64,000 nucleotides of DNA from Rhizobium deserti (GCF_004358025.1 NZ_SMTL01000001.1:1116001-1180000), one strand, 5' to 3'; counted from the stretch's first letter, positions 28,472 through 37,587 are shown. The notes: generated by a model not told the origin, from the letters alone. Translations and numbers: made by a program.

Positions 28472-28574
28472 TCTTGTGCTTGTCACAGGAATCCAGCCAG
28501 ACCAGGTCCTTGGGCTGAAAGATGTCCTTTACGCCGCAGACGCGGCGCCACTGGATTTCTGTGACAAGCACAGA
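28472..28574. repeat. inverted repeat element between livF-like and livH-like genes
   Basis: Two 24-25 base arms (28472-28496 and 28551-28574) are inverted copies of each other with one substitution and one extra base. Each is itself a small palindrome around TGTGCTTGTCACA. The 54 bases between them include GACGCGGCGCC. It resembles the extragenic palindromic mosaic elements known from Rhizobiaceae. The 313-base gap 28324-28636 contains no convincing gene; a 104-codon frame there has no Shine-Dalgarno and is made mostly of the repeat. Confidence 0.75.
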
Positions 28575-28636
28575 AATCACGAAGGATAGGTTTATGGCCA
28601 AACCACCGGAGGCATAACTGGAAGTCTCGCCCATCC

Positions 28637-29341
28637 CTATACCCCCAGAACCTTGTGCAGCATGTCCATCCGTTCCGGCAATTCGCCAACGGGGAAGTCG
28701 GCGACCATCTTGCCGTGGTCCATCAGGTAGAAACGGTCGGCGACGCGGCTGGCGAAGCGGAAGTTCTGCTCCACCAGCAGCACCGTCATGCCACGGGCCT
28801 TCAGCGTCTTCAGCACCTCACCGATGCGCTGCACGATGACCGGCGCCAGCCCCTCGGTGGGCTCGTCGAGGATCAGGAGCTTGACGCCGGTGCGCAGGAT
28901 GCGGGCGATCGCCAGCATTTGCTGCTCGCCGCCGGAAAGCTTGGTGCCCGGGCTGGAGCGGCGTTCCTTCAGGTTGGGGAAAAGGTCGTAGATCTCATCG
29001 AGCGGCATGCCGCCTTTCGCCACCACAGGCGGAAGCGTCAGGTTTTCCTCGACCGTGAGGGTGGAGAAAATGCCGCGTTCCTCCGGCACGAAGCCGAGGC
29101 CCGCATGCGCGGTGCGATGCAGCGGCACGTTCGCCATGTCCTTGTCCGCAAAGCGGATCTCGCCCTTGCGCTCGCGGATAATGCCCATGATGGTGCGCAG
29201 CGTCGTGGTCTTGCCGACGCCGTTGCGGCCGAGAATGGTGATGGTTTCGCCCTCGCCCACCGTCATGTCGACGCCGTGAAGAACATGGCTTTCGCCATAC
29301 CAGGCATGCAGGTTGGAGACCTGAAGAAGGGGCTTGGTCAT
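28637..29341 (-). CDS. branched-chain amino acid-type ABC ATPase, LivF-like
   Basis: A 234-residue ATPase with Walker A GRNGVGKTTTLRTIMG, signature LSGGEQQMLAIARIL and Walker B LLILDEPTEGLAP, the exact LivF pattern. It overlaps the LivG-like gene by four bases. It forms the ATPase pair of the importer with LivG. Confidence 0.93.
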   Translation of the reverse strand: MTKPLLQVSNLHAWYGESHVLHGVDMTVGEGETITILGRNGVGKTTTLRTIMGIIRERKGEIRFADKDMANVPLHRTAHAGLGFVPEERGIFSTLTVEENLTLPPVVAKGGMPLDEIYDLFPNLKERRSSPGTKLSGGEQQMLAIARILRTGVKLLILDEPTEGLAPVIVQRIGEVLKTLKARGMTVLLVEQNFRFASRVADRFYLMDHGKMVADFPVGELPERMDMLHKVLGV

Positions 29342-30120
29342 GCGTCCTCCGTCCCCATATAGGCGAGCCGCACGCGCTCGTCCTGGGCAACCGTCGCATA
29401 ATCGCCGGCTGCCAGGATTTCGCCGCGCTGGAGAACCGTAACATGGTGGCAGATGTCGGAAACGACGGAAAGATTGTGCTCCACCATCAGCACGGCCCGT
29501 GTCTTCGCGACCTCGCGGATGATGCCGGAGACCGTGCCGATATCCTCCTGGCCCATGCCGGCCATCGGTTCGTCGAGCAGCAGGACCTTGGGATCAAGCG
29601 CCAGTGTCGTGGCGATCTCCAGCACCCGCTTGCGGCCATAGGAGAGATCGGCGGCCAGCGCATTGCGTTCGCGCTTCAGGCCAACCTGCTCGATCAATTC
29701 GTCGGCGCGGGCATTTAGCCGGTCGAGCGAGGACATGGGAAGCCAGAACTGCGTCGACAATCCGCCCGGCCGCTGCAGCGCGACACGGACATTGTCGAGC
29801 ACGGTCAGATGCGGAAACACGGCTGAAATCTGGAAGGAGCGCACGAGCCCCATGCGCGCCACCTTGTCCGGCGGCGTCTTGGTAATGTCCGTTCCCATCA
29901 GCATGATCGAGCCGGCGGTCGGCTGCAGGAACTTGGTCAACAGGTTGAAGACCGTCGTCTTGCCAGCACCATTCGGACCGATCAGCGCATGCACCTGCGC
30001 GTCATGCACGTCGAGATCGACTTGTCTGACCGCGGCAAAGGCGCCGAAGCTCTTGGTGAGGCCGCGGGCGGACAAGACCACCCGCGGTTCTTCCTGCATG
30101 GATGTTGCGGAAACCGCCAT
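29338..30120 (-). CDS. branched-chain amino acid-type ABC ATPase, LivG-like
   Basis: A 260-residue ATPase with Walker A GPNGAGKTTVFNLLTKF, the LivG-specific GLVRSFQISAVFPHLTVLDNV and Walker B VLLLDEPMAGMG. The canonical LSGGQ is replaced by DLSYGRKRVLEIATTL, which is normal for LivG. The start at 30120 overlaps the binding-protein stop by one base (TAATG); an in-frame ATG at 30099 is an alternative. Confidence 0.92.
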   Translation of the reverse strand: MAVSATSMQEEPRVVLSARGLTKSFGAFAAVRQVDLDVHDAQVHALIGPNGAGKTTVFNLLTKFLQPTAGSIMLMGTDITKTPPDKVARMGLVRSFQISAVFPHLTVLDNVRVALQRPGGLSTQFWLPMSSLDRLNARADELIEQVGLKRERNALAADLSYGRKRVLEIATTLALDPKVLLLDEPMAGMGQEDIGTVSGIIREVAKTRAVLMVEHNLSVVSDICHHVTVLQRGEILAAGDYATVAQDERVRLAYMGTEDA

Positions 30121-31334
30121 TACTTCACCAGGCTGCAGCCGCTCTTGGCGGGGTCGATATAGGCTTCCTTGCCGGGAATGGTGGCCAGCACGCTGAAATA
30201 GTCCCACGGCTCCTTGCTTTCGGCCGGCTTCTTGACCTGCAGCAGATACATGTCGTGGATCAGCCTGCCATTCGCGCCCACCGTGCCGCCGCGGGCAAAG
30301 AAGTCGTCCACCGGCATTTCATGCATCGCCTTGGCAACCGCTTCCGTCTCGTCCGTGCCGGCCTTCTGGACCGCCTTCAGATATTGAAGCACGGCCGAAT
30401 AAGTGCCCGAATGGATCATGTTCGGCATCTTCTTGGTGCGTGCAAAAAACTTCTTGGCGAATTCCCGACTCTTGTCGTCGAGGTTCCAGTAATAGCCTTC
30501 GGTCAGCGTCAGCCCTTGCGCCGCCTCGAGGCCAAGGCCATGCACTTCGGCCAGCGTGAACAGCAGCGCCGCCAGGTTCTGGCCGCCCTGGGTAATGCCG
30601 AATTCCGAGGCCTGCTTGATAGCGTTCGCCGTATCGAGACCGGCATTGGCAAGCCCGATCACCTTGGCGCCGGACGACTGCGCCTGCAGGAGGAAGGACG
30701 AAAAATCCGTGCTCGACAGGGGATGGCGCACAGAGCCGAGGATCTTGCCGCCGCTTGACTTCACGTAATCGCCGGTCTGCTGTTCCAGCGAATAGCCGAA
30801 GGCATAGTCGGCGGTCAGGAAGAACCAGCTGTCACCGCCCTGCTTGACAAGAGCGCCGCCCGTGCCGACGGCCAGAGCATGGGTGTCGTATGCCCAGTGG
30901 AAGCCGTAGGGGCTGCAGGCCTTGCCGGTCAGGTCAGTGGTTGCCGCACCGGTAACCACGTCGATTTTCTTCTTTTCCTTGGCAACGGCCTGAACCGCCA
31001 GCGCCACGGACGACGTCGTCAGCTCCATGATCGCATCGACCTGCTGGGTATCATACCACTGGCGGGCAATGTTGGAGGCGATGTCCGGCTTGTTCTGGTG
31101 GTCGGCATCGACGATCTCGACGGTTGCGCCAAGAACCTTGCCGCCGAAATCCTCGACCGCCATCTTGGCCGCTTCGACCGAGGACTTGCCGCCGAAGTCG
31201 GCATAAACGCCGGACTGGTCGTTCAGGATGCCGATCTTGACCTTGTTGTCGGACGCGCTGCCTGACGCGGTTTGCGCAAAGGCTGTGCTGCCTGCAAGAA
31301 CGAGTGCCAGCGACGCCAAAATAGTCTTGTGCAT
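30120..31334 (-). CDS. branched-chain amino acid-type periplasmic binding protein
   Basis: A 404-residue family 6 (LivJ-like) binding protein. The signal peptide is residues 1-20 (ending AFAQ), followed by VKIGILNDQSGVYADFGGKSS, typical of urea/amide/short-chain or aromatic-acid binding members. It is the first gene of the operon and the divergent neighbour of a LysR regulator. The downstream genes (GMC oxidoreductase, hydroxyisobutyryl-CoA hydrolase, hydroxyisobutyrate dehydrogenase) point to a branched short-chain substrate, but the ligand is not proven. Confidence 0.9.
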   Translation of the reverse strand: MHKTILASLALVLAGSTAFAQTASGSASDNKVKIGILNDQSGVYADFGGKSSVEAAKMAVEDFGGKVLGATVEIVDADHQNKPDIASNIARQWYDTQQVDAIMELTTSSVALAVQAVAKEKKKIDVVTGAATTDLTGKACSPYGFHWAYDTHALAVGTGGALVKQGGDSWFFLTADYAFGYSLEQQTGDYVKSSGGKILGSVRHPLSSTDFSSFLLQAQSSGAKVIGLANAGLDTANAIKQASEFGITQGGQNLAALLFTLAEVHGLGLEAAQGLTLTEGYYWNLDDKSREFAKKFFARTKKMPNMIHSGTYSAVLQYLKAVQKAGTDETEAVAKAMHEMPVDDFFARGGTVGANGRLIHDMYLLQVKKPAESKEPWDYFSVLATIPGKEAYIDPAKSGCSLVK

Positions 31335-31366
31335 GATTTCCCCTCCCAGAGAACTTTGCCGAACAT

Positions 31367-31494
31367 CTGTTCAAAATTGGCCAGCCGCTCTCCTCAAAGC
31401 AGCTCTCCCAGCGCCTATGGTTTAGGAAAACTGCGGTTGACGCAAGCAGGCAGCCGTCATTAATTGCAAACAGTATCTGTGCATTTTTGAACAG
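31367..31494. promoter_or_regulatory. paired operator-like inverted repeats in the divergent LysR/transporter region
   Basis: CTGTTCAAAA at 31367-31376 recurs as its exact complement TTTTGAACAG at 31485-31494. The second copy lies inside TCTGTGCATTTTTGAACAGA, which has LysR-like dyad ends (TCTGT / ACAGA). One copy is 33 bases upstream of the transporter start codon and the other just upstream of the LysR gene, so they are candidate sites for cross- and autoregulation. Confidence 0.5.
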
Positions 31495-31505
31495 ACGGAG
31501 ACAGC

Positions 31506-32498
31506 TTGGCGGCAAACCCGAATTTCACCTGGGACGATCTGCAGTATTTTCTGGCCGTTGCCCGTAGCGGCCAGCTATCGACGGCGGCGCGGCAGCTACG
31601 GACCAGTCATGCCACCGTGTCCCGCCGCATCGACCGGCTTGAATTCGCCCTCAAGGTGAAGCTCTTCGAACGCAATCCACGCGGTTATGTGCTGACCGCC
31701 ATCGGCCAACGCTTCATCGAAACGGCCGAACGCATCGAAACGGAAGCCGACCGGCTGCAGGCCGACATCACCTCCGGCACGACGGCGCAGCGCGGCGTGG
31801 TACGCTTGAGCGCGCCAGAGGGATTTGCCAATTTCTTCTTTGCCGACAAGATCCATGGCTTCTGCCACAGCCATCCGAATATCTCGCTGGAATTAGTGAC
31901 CATCCAGCAGATCATGTCGCTGTCGCGCAAGGAGGCGGATATCGCCGTCTCGCTCGATCCGCCCAAGGACGGTCCCTACCTCACCGAAAAGCTGACCGAC
32001 TACAATCTCAACGTTTATGGCGCCAAATCATATCTGGCGGGTGCGCCGGAGATCACCAGCCGGCAGGACCTGCTCGATCATCCCTTCATCGGCTATATCG
32101 AGGACATGATCTTCGTGCCGGGGCTCGATTACCTTGGCGACGTGCACCCCGGCATCCGGGCGCGGTTTCAGAGTTCCAGCATTTCAGCCCAGCTGACGGC
32201 GACGTTGAACGGGCTCGGGCTTTGCGTTCTGCCGCATTTCATCACCCGCGCCCATCCGGAGCTGCAGATCGTCGTGCCGGACGAGGTGGAATTGCGCCGC
32301 AACTACTGGCTCGTCTGCCATCGTGACCTCAGCCATGTGCCGCGCGTCAGGATGGTGGCGGATTACATTTTCGAAGCGGTCCGCAACAATCAGGACGCCT
32401 TCCTCCGCGCCCATCTAGCCGAAAAGGAAGGCGACCTGCTGCGTCGTCACTCCGCCGCCATCGGCAGATCCTCGCGGCTTGCGAAGAGATCACCCTGA
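31506..32498 (+). CDS. LysR-family transcriptional regulator
   Basis: A 330-residue LysR regulator. N-terminal FTWDDLQYFLAVARSGQLST and SHATVSRRIDRLEFALKVKLFER form the helix-turn-helix; GVVRLSAPEGFANFFF begins the effector domain. The start is a TTG at 31506 with GGAG five bases upstream. It is divergent from the LivJ-type operon and likely controls it. Its last 52 bases overlap, in convergent orientation, the 3' end of the RND gene. Confidence 0.9.
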   Translation: MAANPNFTWDDLQYFLAVARSGQLSTAARQLRTSHATVSRRIDRLEFALKVKLFERNPRGYVLTAIGQRFIETAERIETEADRLQADITSGTTAQRGVVRLSAPEGFANFFFADKIHGFCHSHPNISLELVTIQQIMSLSRKEADIAVSLDPPKDGPYLTEKLTDYNLNVYGAKSYLAGAPEITSRQDLLDHPFIGYIEDMIFVPGLDYLGDVHPGIRARFQSSSISAQLTATLNGLGLCVLPHFITRAHPELQIVVPDEVELRRNYWLVCHRDLSHVPRVRMVADYIFEAVRNNQDAFLRAHLAEKEGDLLRRHSAAIGRSSRLAKRSP

Positions 32499-35400
32499 TT
32501 GGCGGCTTGCTCATCCTTTTTCTGCTTCGGCTCGCGGCCGAAGAACAGGGCGTAGGCGGCCGGCAGAACGAGGATGGTCAGTACGGTCGCGACCAGGATG
32601 CCGCCCATCATCGCATAGGCGAGCGGCCCCCAGAACAGGCCGCGGGAGATCGGGATCAAGGCCAAGACGGCGGTCAGTGCCGTCAGCATGATCGGCCGGA
32701 AACGCCGCACGGCCGCGCCGACGATCGCCTCGGCACGCGGATGGCCGGCTGCAATATCCTGGTCGATCTGGTCGACGAGGATGATTGAGTTGCGGATAAT
32801 GATGCCGAGTAGCGCAATGACCCCGAGGATCGCCACGAAGCCGAACGGTGCGCCGGTGATCAGCAGTGCCATGGCGGCGCCGATGATGCCGAGCGGCCCG
32901 GTCGACAGAACCAGCATGGCCTTGCCGAAATGCTTCAGCTGCACCATCAGCAGCAGCAGGATGACGAGCAGCATGATCGGCGCCTTTGCGGCGATCGAGT
33001 TCTGGCTCTCGGCCGCATCCTCGGCACCGCCCTGGATCTCGACATTGTAGCCGGCCGGCAGCTTCTCCCTTAAGTCAGCCATGGAATTGTAGAGGTTCAT
33101 CGACACCTGGGTCGGCTCTACGCCATCCGGCAAGGTCGCCTTGACGGTGATCGTCGGCAGGCGGTCGCGCCGCCATTCGATCCCCTGTTCGAGAACCGGC
33201 ACGACCTTGGCGATCTGCGAAGCCGGCACGAATCCGCCGAAATCGGTCGGGATATAGACCGAGTTGACGGCCGACAGCAGGCTGCGGGTCGCTTCTGGTT
33301 CGCGCACGACGATCGAGACGGTTTCCTCGCCGTCGCGAAAATCGCTGAGCGGCGCGCCAGAAACCGAGGTCTGCAGCATCTGCCGAACCCGCTGCGAAGT
33401 GACCCCCAAGGCCCGGGCGCGGTCCTGGTCGATCACCAGTTTCATGGCCGGCACCGGTTCCATCCAGTCGTCGTGAATGGCGCCGAACAGTGGCTGCTGC
33501 TGGTAGCGTTCCTTGACCTGATCGGCAATGCGGCGGACCTCAGCCCGATCCGGGCCGGTGACGCGCATTTGCACCGCCCAGCCGGTCGGCGGGCCGAGGA
33601 AGAGACGGTCAACCTTGCCGCGCACCGTCGGAAAGTCTTCGGCCAGGATCTTGCGCAGCTTGACGATCATCCGCTCGCGCTCTTCCAGGCCCTTCGACAT
33701 GACGAGGAGCTGGGCATAGTTCGGATTGCGGAGCTGCTGGTCGAGCGGCAGGAAGAAGCGCGGCGCGCCCTCGCCGATATAGGTGGCCACGAAGCTCTTG
33801 TCCGGATCGGGCAGGATCTTCTGCTCCAGCGCCTTGGCCTGACGCTCGACTTCCTTGATGCTCGTGCCTTCCGGCAGCCACATGTCGACCAGGATTTCCG
33901 GGCGCGACGATTGCGGGAAGAAGCTCTGCGGAATGAACTGGAAGGACCACAGGCTGCCGGCAAACGCGCCGAGCGTCAGCAGCAGCACGATCGCCTTATG
34001 GCGCACCGCCCAGCCGACCGTATGGCCGACGCCGCGATAGAAGCGCGTGTCATAAGCATCGTGATGGGTGCCGGCATGGGCGCGCTGCTTGAGGATCATG
34101 TAACCGAGCCAGGGCGTGAAATAGACCGCCACGAACCAGGAGGTGACGAGCGCGATGCCGACTACGTAGAACAGCGAGCGCACATATTCGCCGGCCGTTG
34201 AAGCGGCAAAGCCGACTGGGATGAAACCGGCCGTGGTGATCAGCGTGCCGGTGAGCATGGGAAAGGCGGTGGAGGAATAGGCAAAGCTTGCCGCGTCGAG
34301 GCGCTCCATCCCCTCTTCCAGCTTGCGCTCCATCATCTCGACGACGATCATGGCATCGTCGACCAGAAGGCCCAGCGCGATGATCAGGGCACCGAGCGAA
34401 ATGCGCTGCAGGTCGATGCTCATGTAGTACATGATCGCCAGCGTTGCAGCGAGCACCAACGGAATGGCAATCGCGATGACGATACCGGAGCGCCAGCCAA
34501 TCGAAATCAGCGACACGACCAGCACGATCACCAGTGCTTCCAAAAGCGCCTGGGTAAATTCGCCGACCGCTTCGGTGACGACTTCCGGCTGGTTGGAGAC
34601 CTGCTCGACCGAAACGCCCACGGGTATGGTGTCTTCGAAGCGCTTGTAGGTATCCTCGACTCCCTTGCCGACATCGGTGACCTTGAAGCCCTTGGCCATC
34701 ACCACGCCGAGCTGGACGCTGTCATGGCCGTTGAAGCGGAACTTGCGCTGGAAAGGATCTTCCAGGCCTTCCTTGACCGTAGCGATGTCGCCGAGCCGGA
34801 TGACACTGCTGCCGGCGCGCAGCCGCAGCTCGCGGATTTCCGCCGGCGTTGTGACACCGCCCTCGACGGAGATGCGCACCGAACGCTCGGCCGTATCGAT
34901 GCTGCCGGAGGCATCCACATCGTTCTGCCCGGCCAGCGCATCCTGGATATTGACGACGGTCAGGCCACGTTCGGCCAGTGCCTTGGAGGAAACGTCGATG
35001 AAGATCTTCTGCGGCTGGTCGCCGAGAATGACGGCCTTTTCGACGCCCGGCGTGGCGATCAGCATGTCGCGCGCCTGAATGGCGAACTGCTTCAATTCAG
35101 GATAGCTGTAGCCCTCGCCGCTGATCGAATGCAGCGTGATATAGGTATCGCCGAACTCATCGTTGAAATAAGGCCCGAGCAGGCCGGACGGCAGGTCTTG
35201 GCTGATGTCGCCGACCTTCTTGCGTACCTGATAAAAGGCATCCGCGACGTCCTGGGCATTGGTGTCGCCCTTGATCTGGATGGTGGTGATGGAAACGCCT
35301 GCACGGGTATAGGACTTCACCCAGTCGAGATGGGGTGTTTCCTGTAGCTTGCGCTCGATCTTGTTGACGACCTGGTTCTGCATGTCGTCGATCGAGGCAC

Positions 35401-35608
35401 CTGGCCAGACCGACTGCACGACCATCACCCGGAAGGTGAAATCCGGATCTTCCTTCTGGCCCATGTTCATGACGCCGAGCGCGCCCATGACGATGATCAG
35501 GCCGAACAGGAAGCGGGCAATGCTGGGATGGGAAATCGCCCAGCGCGACAGGTTGAACGGCTGCCTGTCTTCAGGGCCGGATGCGGAAGGAGTGTTGTGC
35601 AAGCTCAT
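32447..35608 (-). CDS. RND-family efflux transporter, inner-membrane permease
   Basis: A 1053-residue proton-driven pump of the HAE1/AcrB superfamily. It has an N-terminal membrane segment (FLFGLIIVMGALGVMNMG), large periplasmic loops, a mid-protein cluster of helices with ALGLLVDDAMIVVEMMERKLEE (proton relay aspartates) and a C-terminal cluster ending IIRNSIILVDQIDQDIAAG. The sequence is closer to the ~1020-1050 residue proteobacterial group with VIVLVVSLISIGWRSG than to AcrB itself. The periplasmic adaptor is encoded immediately upstream with a four-base overlap. No outer-membrane channel gene lies nearby. The substrate is unknown. Confidence 0.92.
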   Translation of the reverse strand: MSLHNTPSASGPEDRQPFNLSRWAISHPSIARFLFGLIIVMGALGVMNMGQKEDPDFTFRVMVVQSVWPGASIDDMQNQVVNKIERKLQETPHLDWVKSYTRAGVSITTIQIKGDTNAQDVADAFYQVRKKVGDISQDLPSGLLGPYFNDEFGDTYITLHSISGEGYSYPELKQFAIQARDMLIATPGVEKAVILGDQPQKIFIDVSSKALAERGLTVVNIQDALAGQNDVDASGSIDTAERSVRISVEGGVTTPAEIRELRLRAGSSVIRLGDIATVKEGLEDPFQRKFRFNGHDSVQLGVVMAKGFKVTDVGKGVEDTYKRFEDTIPVGVSVEQVSNQPEVVTEAVGEFTQALLEALVIVLVVSLISIGWRSGIVIAIAIPLVLAATLAIMYYMSIDLQRISLGALIIALGLLVDDAMIVVEMMERKLEEGMERLDAASFAYSSTAFPMLTGTLITTAGFIPVGFAASTAGEYVRSLFYVVGIALVTSWFVAVYFTPWLGYMILKQRAHAGTHHDAYDTRFYRGVGHTVGWAVRHKAIVLLLTLGAFAGSLWSFQFIPQSFFPQSSRPEILVDMWLPEGTSIKEVERQAKALEQKILPDPDKSFVATYIGEGAPRFFLPLDQQLRNPNYAQLLVMSKGLEERERMIVKLRKILAEDFPTVRGKVDRLFLGPPTGWAVQMRVTGPDRAEVRRIADQVKERYQQQPLFGAIHDDWMEPVPAMKLVIDQDRARALGVTSQRVRQMLQTSVSGAPLSDFRDGEETVSIVVREPEATRSLLSAVNSVYIPTDFGGFVPASQIAKVVPVLEQGIEWRRDRLPTITVKATLPDGVEPTQVSMNLYNSMADLREKLPAGYNVEIQGGAEDAAESQNSIAAKAPIMLLVILLLLMVQLKHFGKAMLVLSTGPLGIIGAAMALLITGAPFGFVAILGVIALLGIIIRNSIILVDQIDQDIAAGHPRAEAIVGAAVRRFRPIMLTALTAVLALIPISRGLFWGPLAYAMMGGILVATVLTILVLPAAYALFFGREPKQKKDEQAANQGDLFASREDLPMAAE

Positions 35609-36786
35609 GGTCTTTGCTCCTCATCCTGGCGCTCGGAGGGGACGGACGCAGTGGTCAGGCTGTTGACGCTGCCGAACCGCGACGAGACGGTTTCCGGCAG
35701 CCTCACCTTCATGTCTTCCTTCATGAATTGCGTGCCGGCCGAGACGACGAGATCGCCGGTCGACAGACCCTTGGAGATACGCACGCCATCGTCGGAAAAG
35801 TCGGCAACGGTGACGGGACGCGAGCTCACCGTGGCCTTGCTCCGATCGACGATCCAGACAACCGGCTGGTCGCCCTTCTTGCCGAGTGCGGCAAGCGGAA
35901 TGGAATAGGCCGGAACCGAGTTGTCGGCGGTCGCTTCGATCGTCGCCGTCATGCCTAAAAGCACGCGCGGGTCCTCGGGCAGGCTGACGCGGATCGAGAA
36001 GGTGCGCGACTGGGCATCCGCACTGCCGGCCACTTCGCGGACCTTGCCGTCGAGCACCAGGTCGGCACTCGACCAGAAGCGTGCCTTGACGGTCTTGCCG
36101 GGCTTGAAATGCGCCACATCCATTTCGGGAACGGCGATCTGCACTTCCTTGCTGCCGTCGACGGCGACGGTGACGATTGGCGTGCCGGCGCTGACGACCT
36201 GGCCGATATCGGCGCTGGTGCTGGTGACGATGCCGCTTTGCTCCGACTTCAGCTCCGTATAGGCCGCCTGGTTGCGGGCCTGTTCGAGTGCCGAAACCGC
36301 AGACTGGCGGGTGGACGTCGCCTGGTCACGGGCAAGGCTTGCCTGCTCCAGCTCGGACTGCGAGGTGATGTTCTTGGAATGTAGGCTCTCGGCTCGGCGA
36401 TAAGCGAGTTCGCTGATTTCAGCCTGTTTTTCGGCCGCCGAAAGATCCGCCTCGGCGCGGCGCACCGCCAGCTGCAGATCGGCAGGGTCGAGCCGGGCGA
36501 GCACGACACCGGGGGTAACGCGGTCGCCGATATCCACCGAACGCTCGGTGATCTTGCCGGCAACGCGGAAGCCGAGGTTCATTTCCGTGCGCGCTTTGAC
36601 CGAGCCGGAATAAACAAGCATGCGGCCATTGTCCGGGCCAGCCAACTCAGTCACCTTGACGGGACGGACGACCTCAGGCGCCTCGGCCTTCTTTTCTTCC
36701 GAGCAGGCGGTAAGAGCAGTCAGAGCGGCCGCGACAGCCATGCCCTTGGGCAAGAAGGCGAGACGTCCATTGCCAATGAAAAACAT
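35605..36786 (-). CDS. RND efflux periplasmic adaptor (membrane fusion protein), likely lipoprotein
   Basis: A 393-residue adaptor. The N-terminus ends in a lipobox (ALTAC), so the mature protein is probably lipid-anchored to the inner membrane. The lipoyl-like domain (VYSGSVKARTEMNLGFRVAGKI), an alpha-hairpin (ADLSAAEKQAEISELAYRRAESLHSK) and a beta-barrel region follow. The start at 36786 gives a proper signal peptide; longer readings do not. It lies 50 bases after the TetR gene and couples the RND pump to an outer-membrane channel encoded elsewhere. Confidence 0.9.
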   Translation of the reverse strand: MFFIGNGRLAFLPKGMAVAAALTALTACSEEKKAEAPEVVRPVKVTELAGPDNGRMLVYSGSVKARTEMNLGFRVAGKITERSVDIGDRVTPGVVLARLDPADLQLAVRRAEADLSAAEKQAEISELAYRRAESLHSKNITSQSELEQASLARDQATSTRQSAVSALEQARNQAAYTELKSEQSGIVTSTSADIGQVVSAGTPIVTVAVDGSKEVQIAVPEMDVAHFKPGKTVKARFWSSADLVLDGKVREVAGSADAQSRTFSIRVSLPEDPRVLLGMTATIEATADNSVPAYSIPLAALGKKGDQPVVWIVDRSKATVSSRPVTVADFSDDGVRISKGLSTGDLVVSAGTQFMKEDMKVRLPETVSSRFGSVNSLTTASVPSERQDEEQRP

Positions 36787-36836
36787 GATCCCCACTCCCG
36801 GTGGTGGTTGAAATTGGCGCCCGGCGGGCACCGGTT

Positions 36837-37439
36837 CTACTTCAAGGCGTGCAGCGCGAATTTCACGAGATCTTCAGGCTTGCCGATCCTGGTTTCGGCC
36901 AGGCATTTGGCAACCAGTTGCGGATGACAGAGGATGACGGTCGCCGACATGAAGTTTTCGGCGCCAAGTGCAGCATCTTGCGCCCGGAATTCACCGCCCG
37001 AGATCCCCTCGGTGATTGTACGCTCCACGAGAAGGCGGAGCTTTTCGATATGCTCCTCGATCACCGGCCAGTTCTGCTCCATGGCGACAACCACCATCTC
37101 GTGAACCTTCTTCTCGTCCAGCATGGTCTCGAGAGTGAACTGGAACTGGCCAAGCGTGAACTCCATCAGCCGTGCGCAGGCGCTGCCCTTACCCTCGACG
37201 ATCGAACGCGCGACCTCATAGCTGGCAGACAGCATACGGCGGCAAAGCGCCTGATGGATCTCCGACTTGGAGGAGAAGAACCGGTAGATATTAGCCGGCG
37301 ACATGCCGAGATCCCGGGCAATGTCGGCCACGTTGGTTTTGGTATAGCCGTAGTGCTTGAACAAGCGCTCGGCGGCATCCAAAATCCGCGTCAGGTTCTC
37401 CTGACGGCTCGTTTCGATTGTGTTTTCCTGGATATCCAT
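36837..37439 (-). CDS. TetR-family transcriptional repressor of the RND operon
   Basis: A 200-residue regulator. The TetR helix-turn-helix is clear (ILDAAERLFKHYGYTKTNVADIARDLGMSPANIYRFFSSKSEI); the C-terminal ligand domain is unassigned. It is the first gene of the tetR-adaptor-RND operon, and a perfect 7-base-arm palindrome lies upstream, so autorepression relieved by a pump substrate is likely. Confidence 0.92.
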   Translation of the reverse strand: MDIQENTIETSRQENLTRILDAAERLFKHYGYTKTNVADIARDLGMSPANIYRFFSSKSEIHQALCRRMLSASYEVARSIVEGKGSACARLMEFTLGQFQFTLETMLDEKKVHEMVVVAMEQNWPVIEEHIEKLRLLVERTITEGISGGEFRAQDAALGAENFMSATVILCHPQLVAKCLAETRIGKPEDLVKFALHALK

Positions 37440-37452
37440 CGGGGCCTCGCAG

Positions 37453-37489
37453 ACACGTAATGACGTGTGACGAATTTCATATTTCGTCA
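37453..37489. promoter_or_regulatory. candidate TetR operator palindromes
   Basis: Two adjacent dyads lie 14-50 bases upstream of the tetR start: ACACGT-N4-ACGTGT (37453-37468) and TGACGAA-N8-TTCGTCA (37468-37489). They share the base at 37468. The second has the size and spacing usual for TetR dimers. Confidence 0.6.
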
Positions 37490-37562
37490 GTCGTAAGACT
37501 CCTATGCTTGAGAGTCAATGCGGCATGCCCATATTTGCAAGAAAACCACAGCAAAAGATGTT

Positions 37563-37587
37563 GGAACCGGCTTCCCTATCATGCATT
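37563..37587 (+). promoter_or_regulatory. imperfect EcfG-type promoter upstream of the hybrid histidine kinase
   Basis: GGAAC-N16-CATT, one mismatch from GGAAC-N16/17-CGTT, ending 41 bases before the kinase start. Alone it is weak evidence; its value is its place at the edge of a cluster of such sites. Confidence 0.4.

Noticed and set aside
28320..28634. A 104-codon minus-strand frame between livF and livH
   Set aside because: No Shine-Dalgarno, and most of it is the inverted repeat element.
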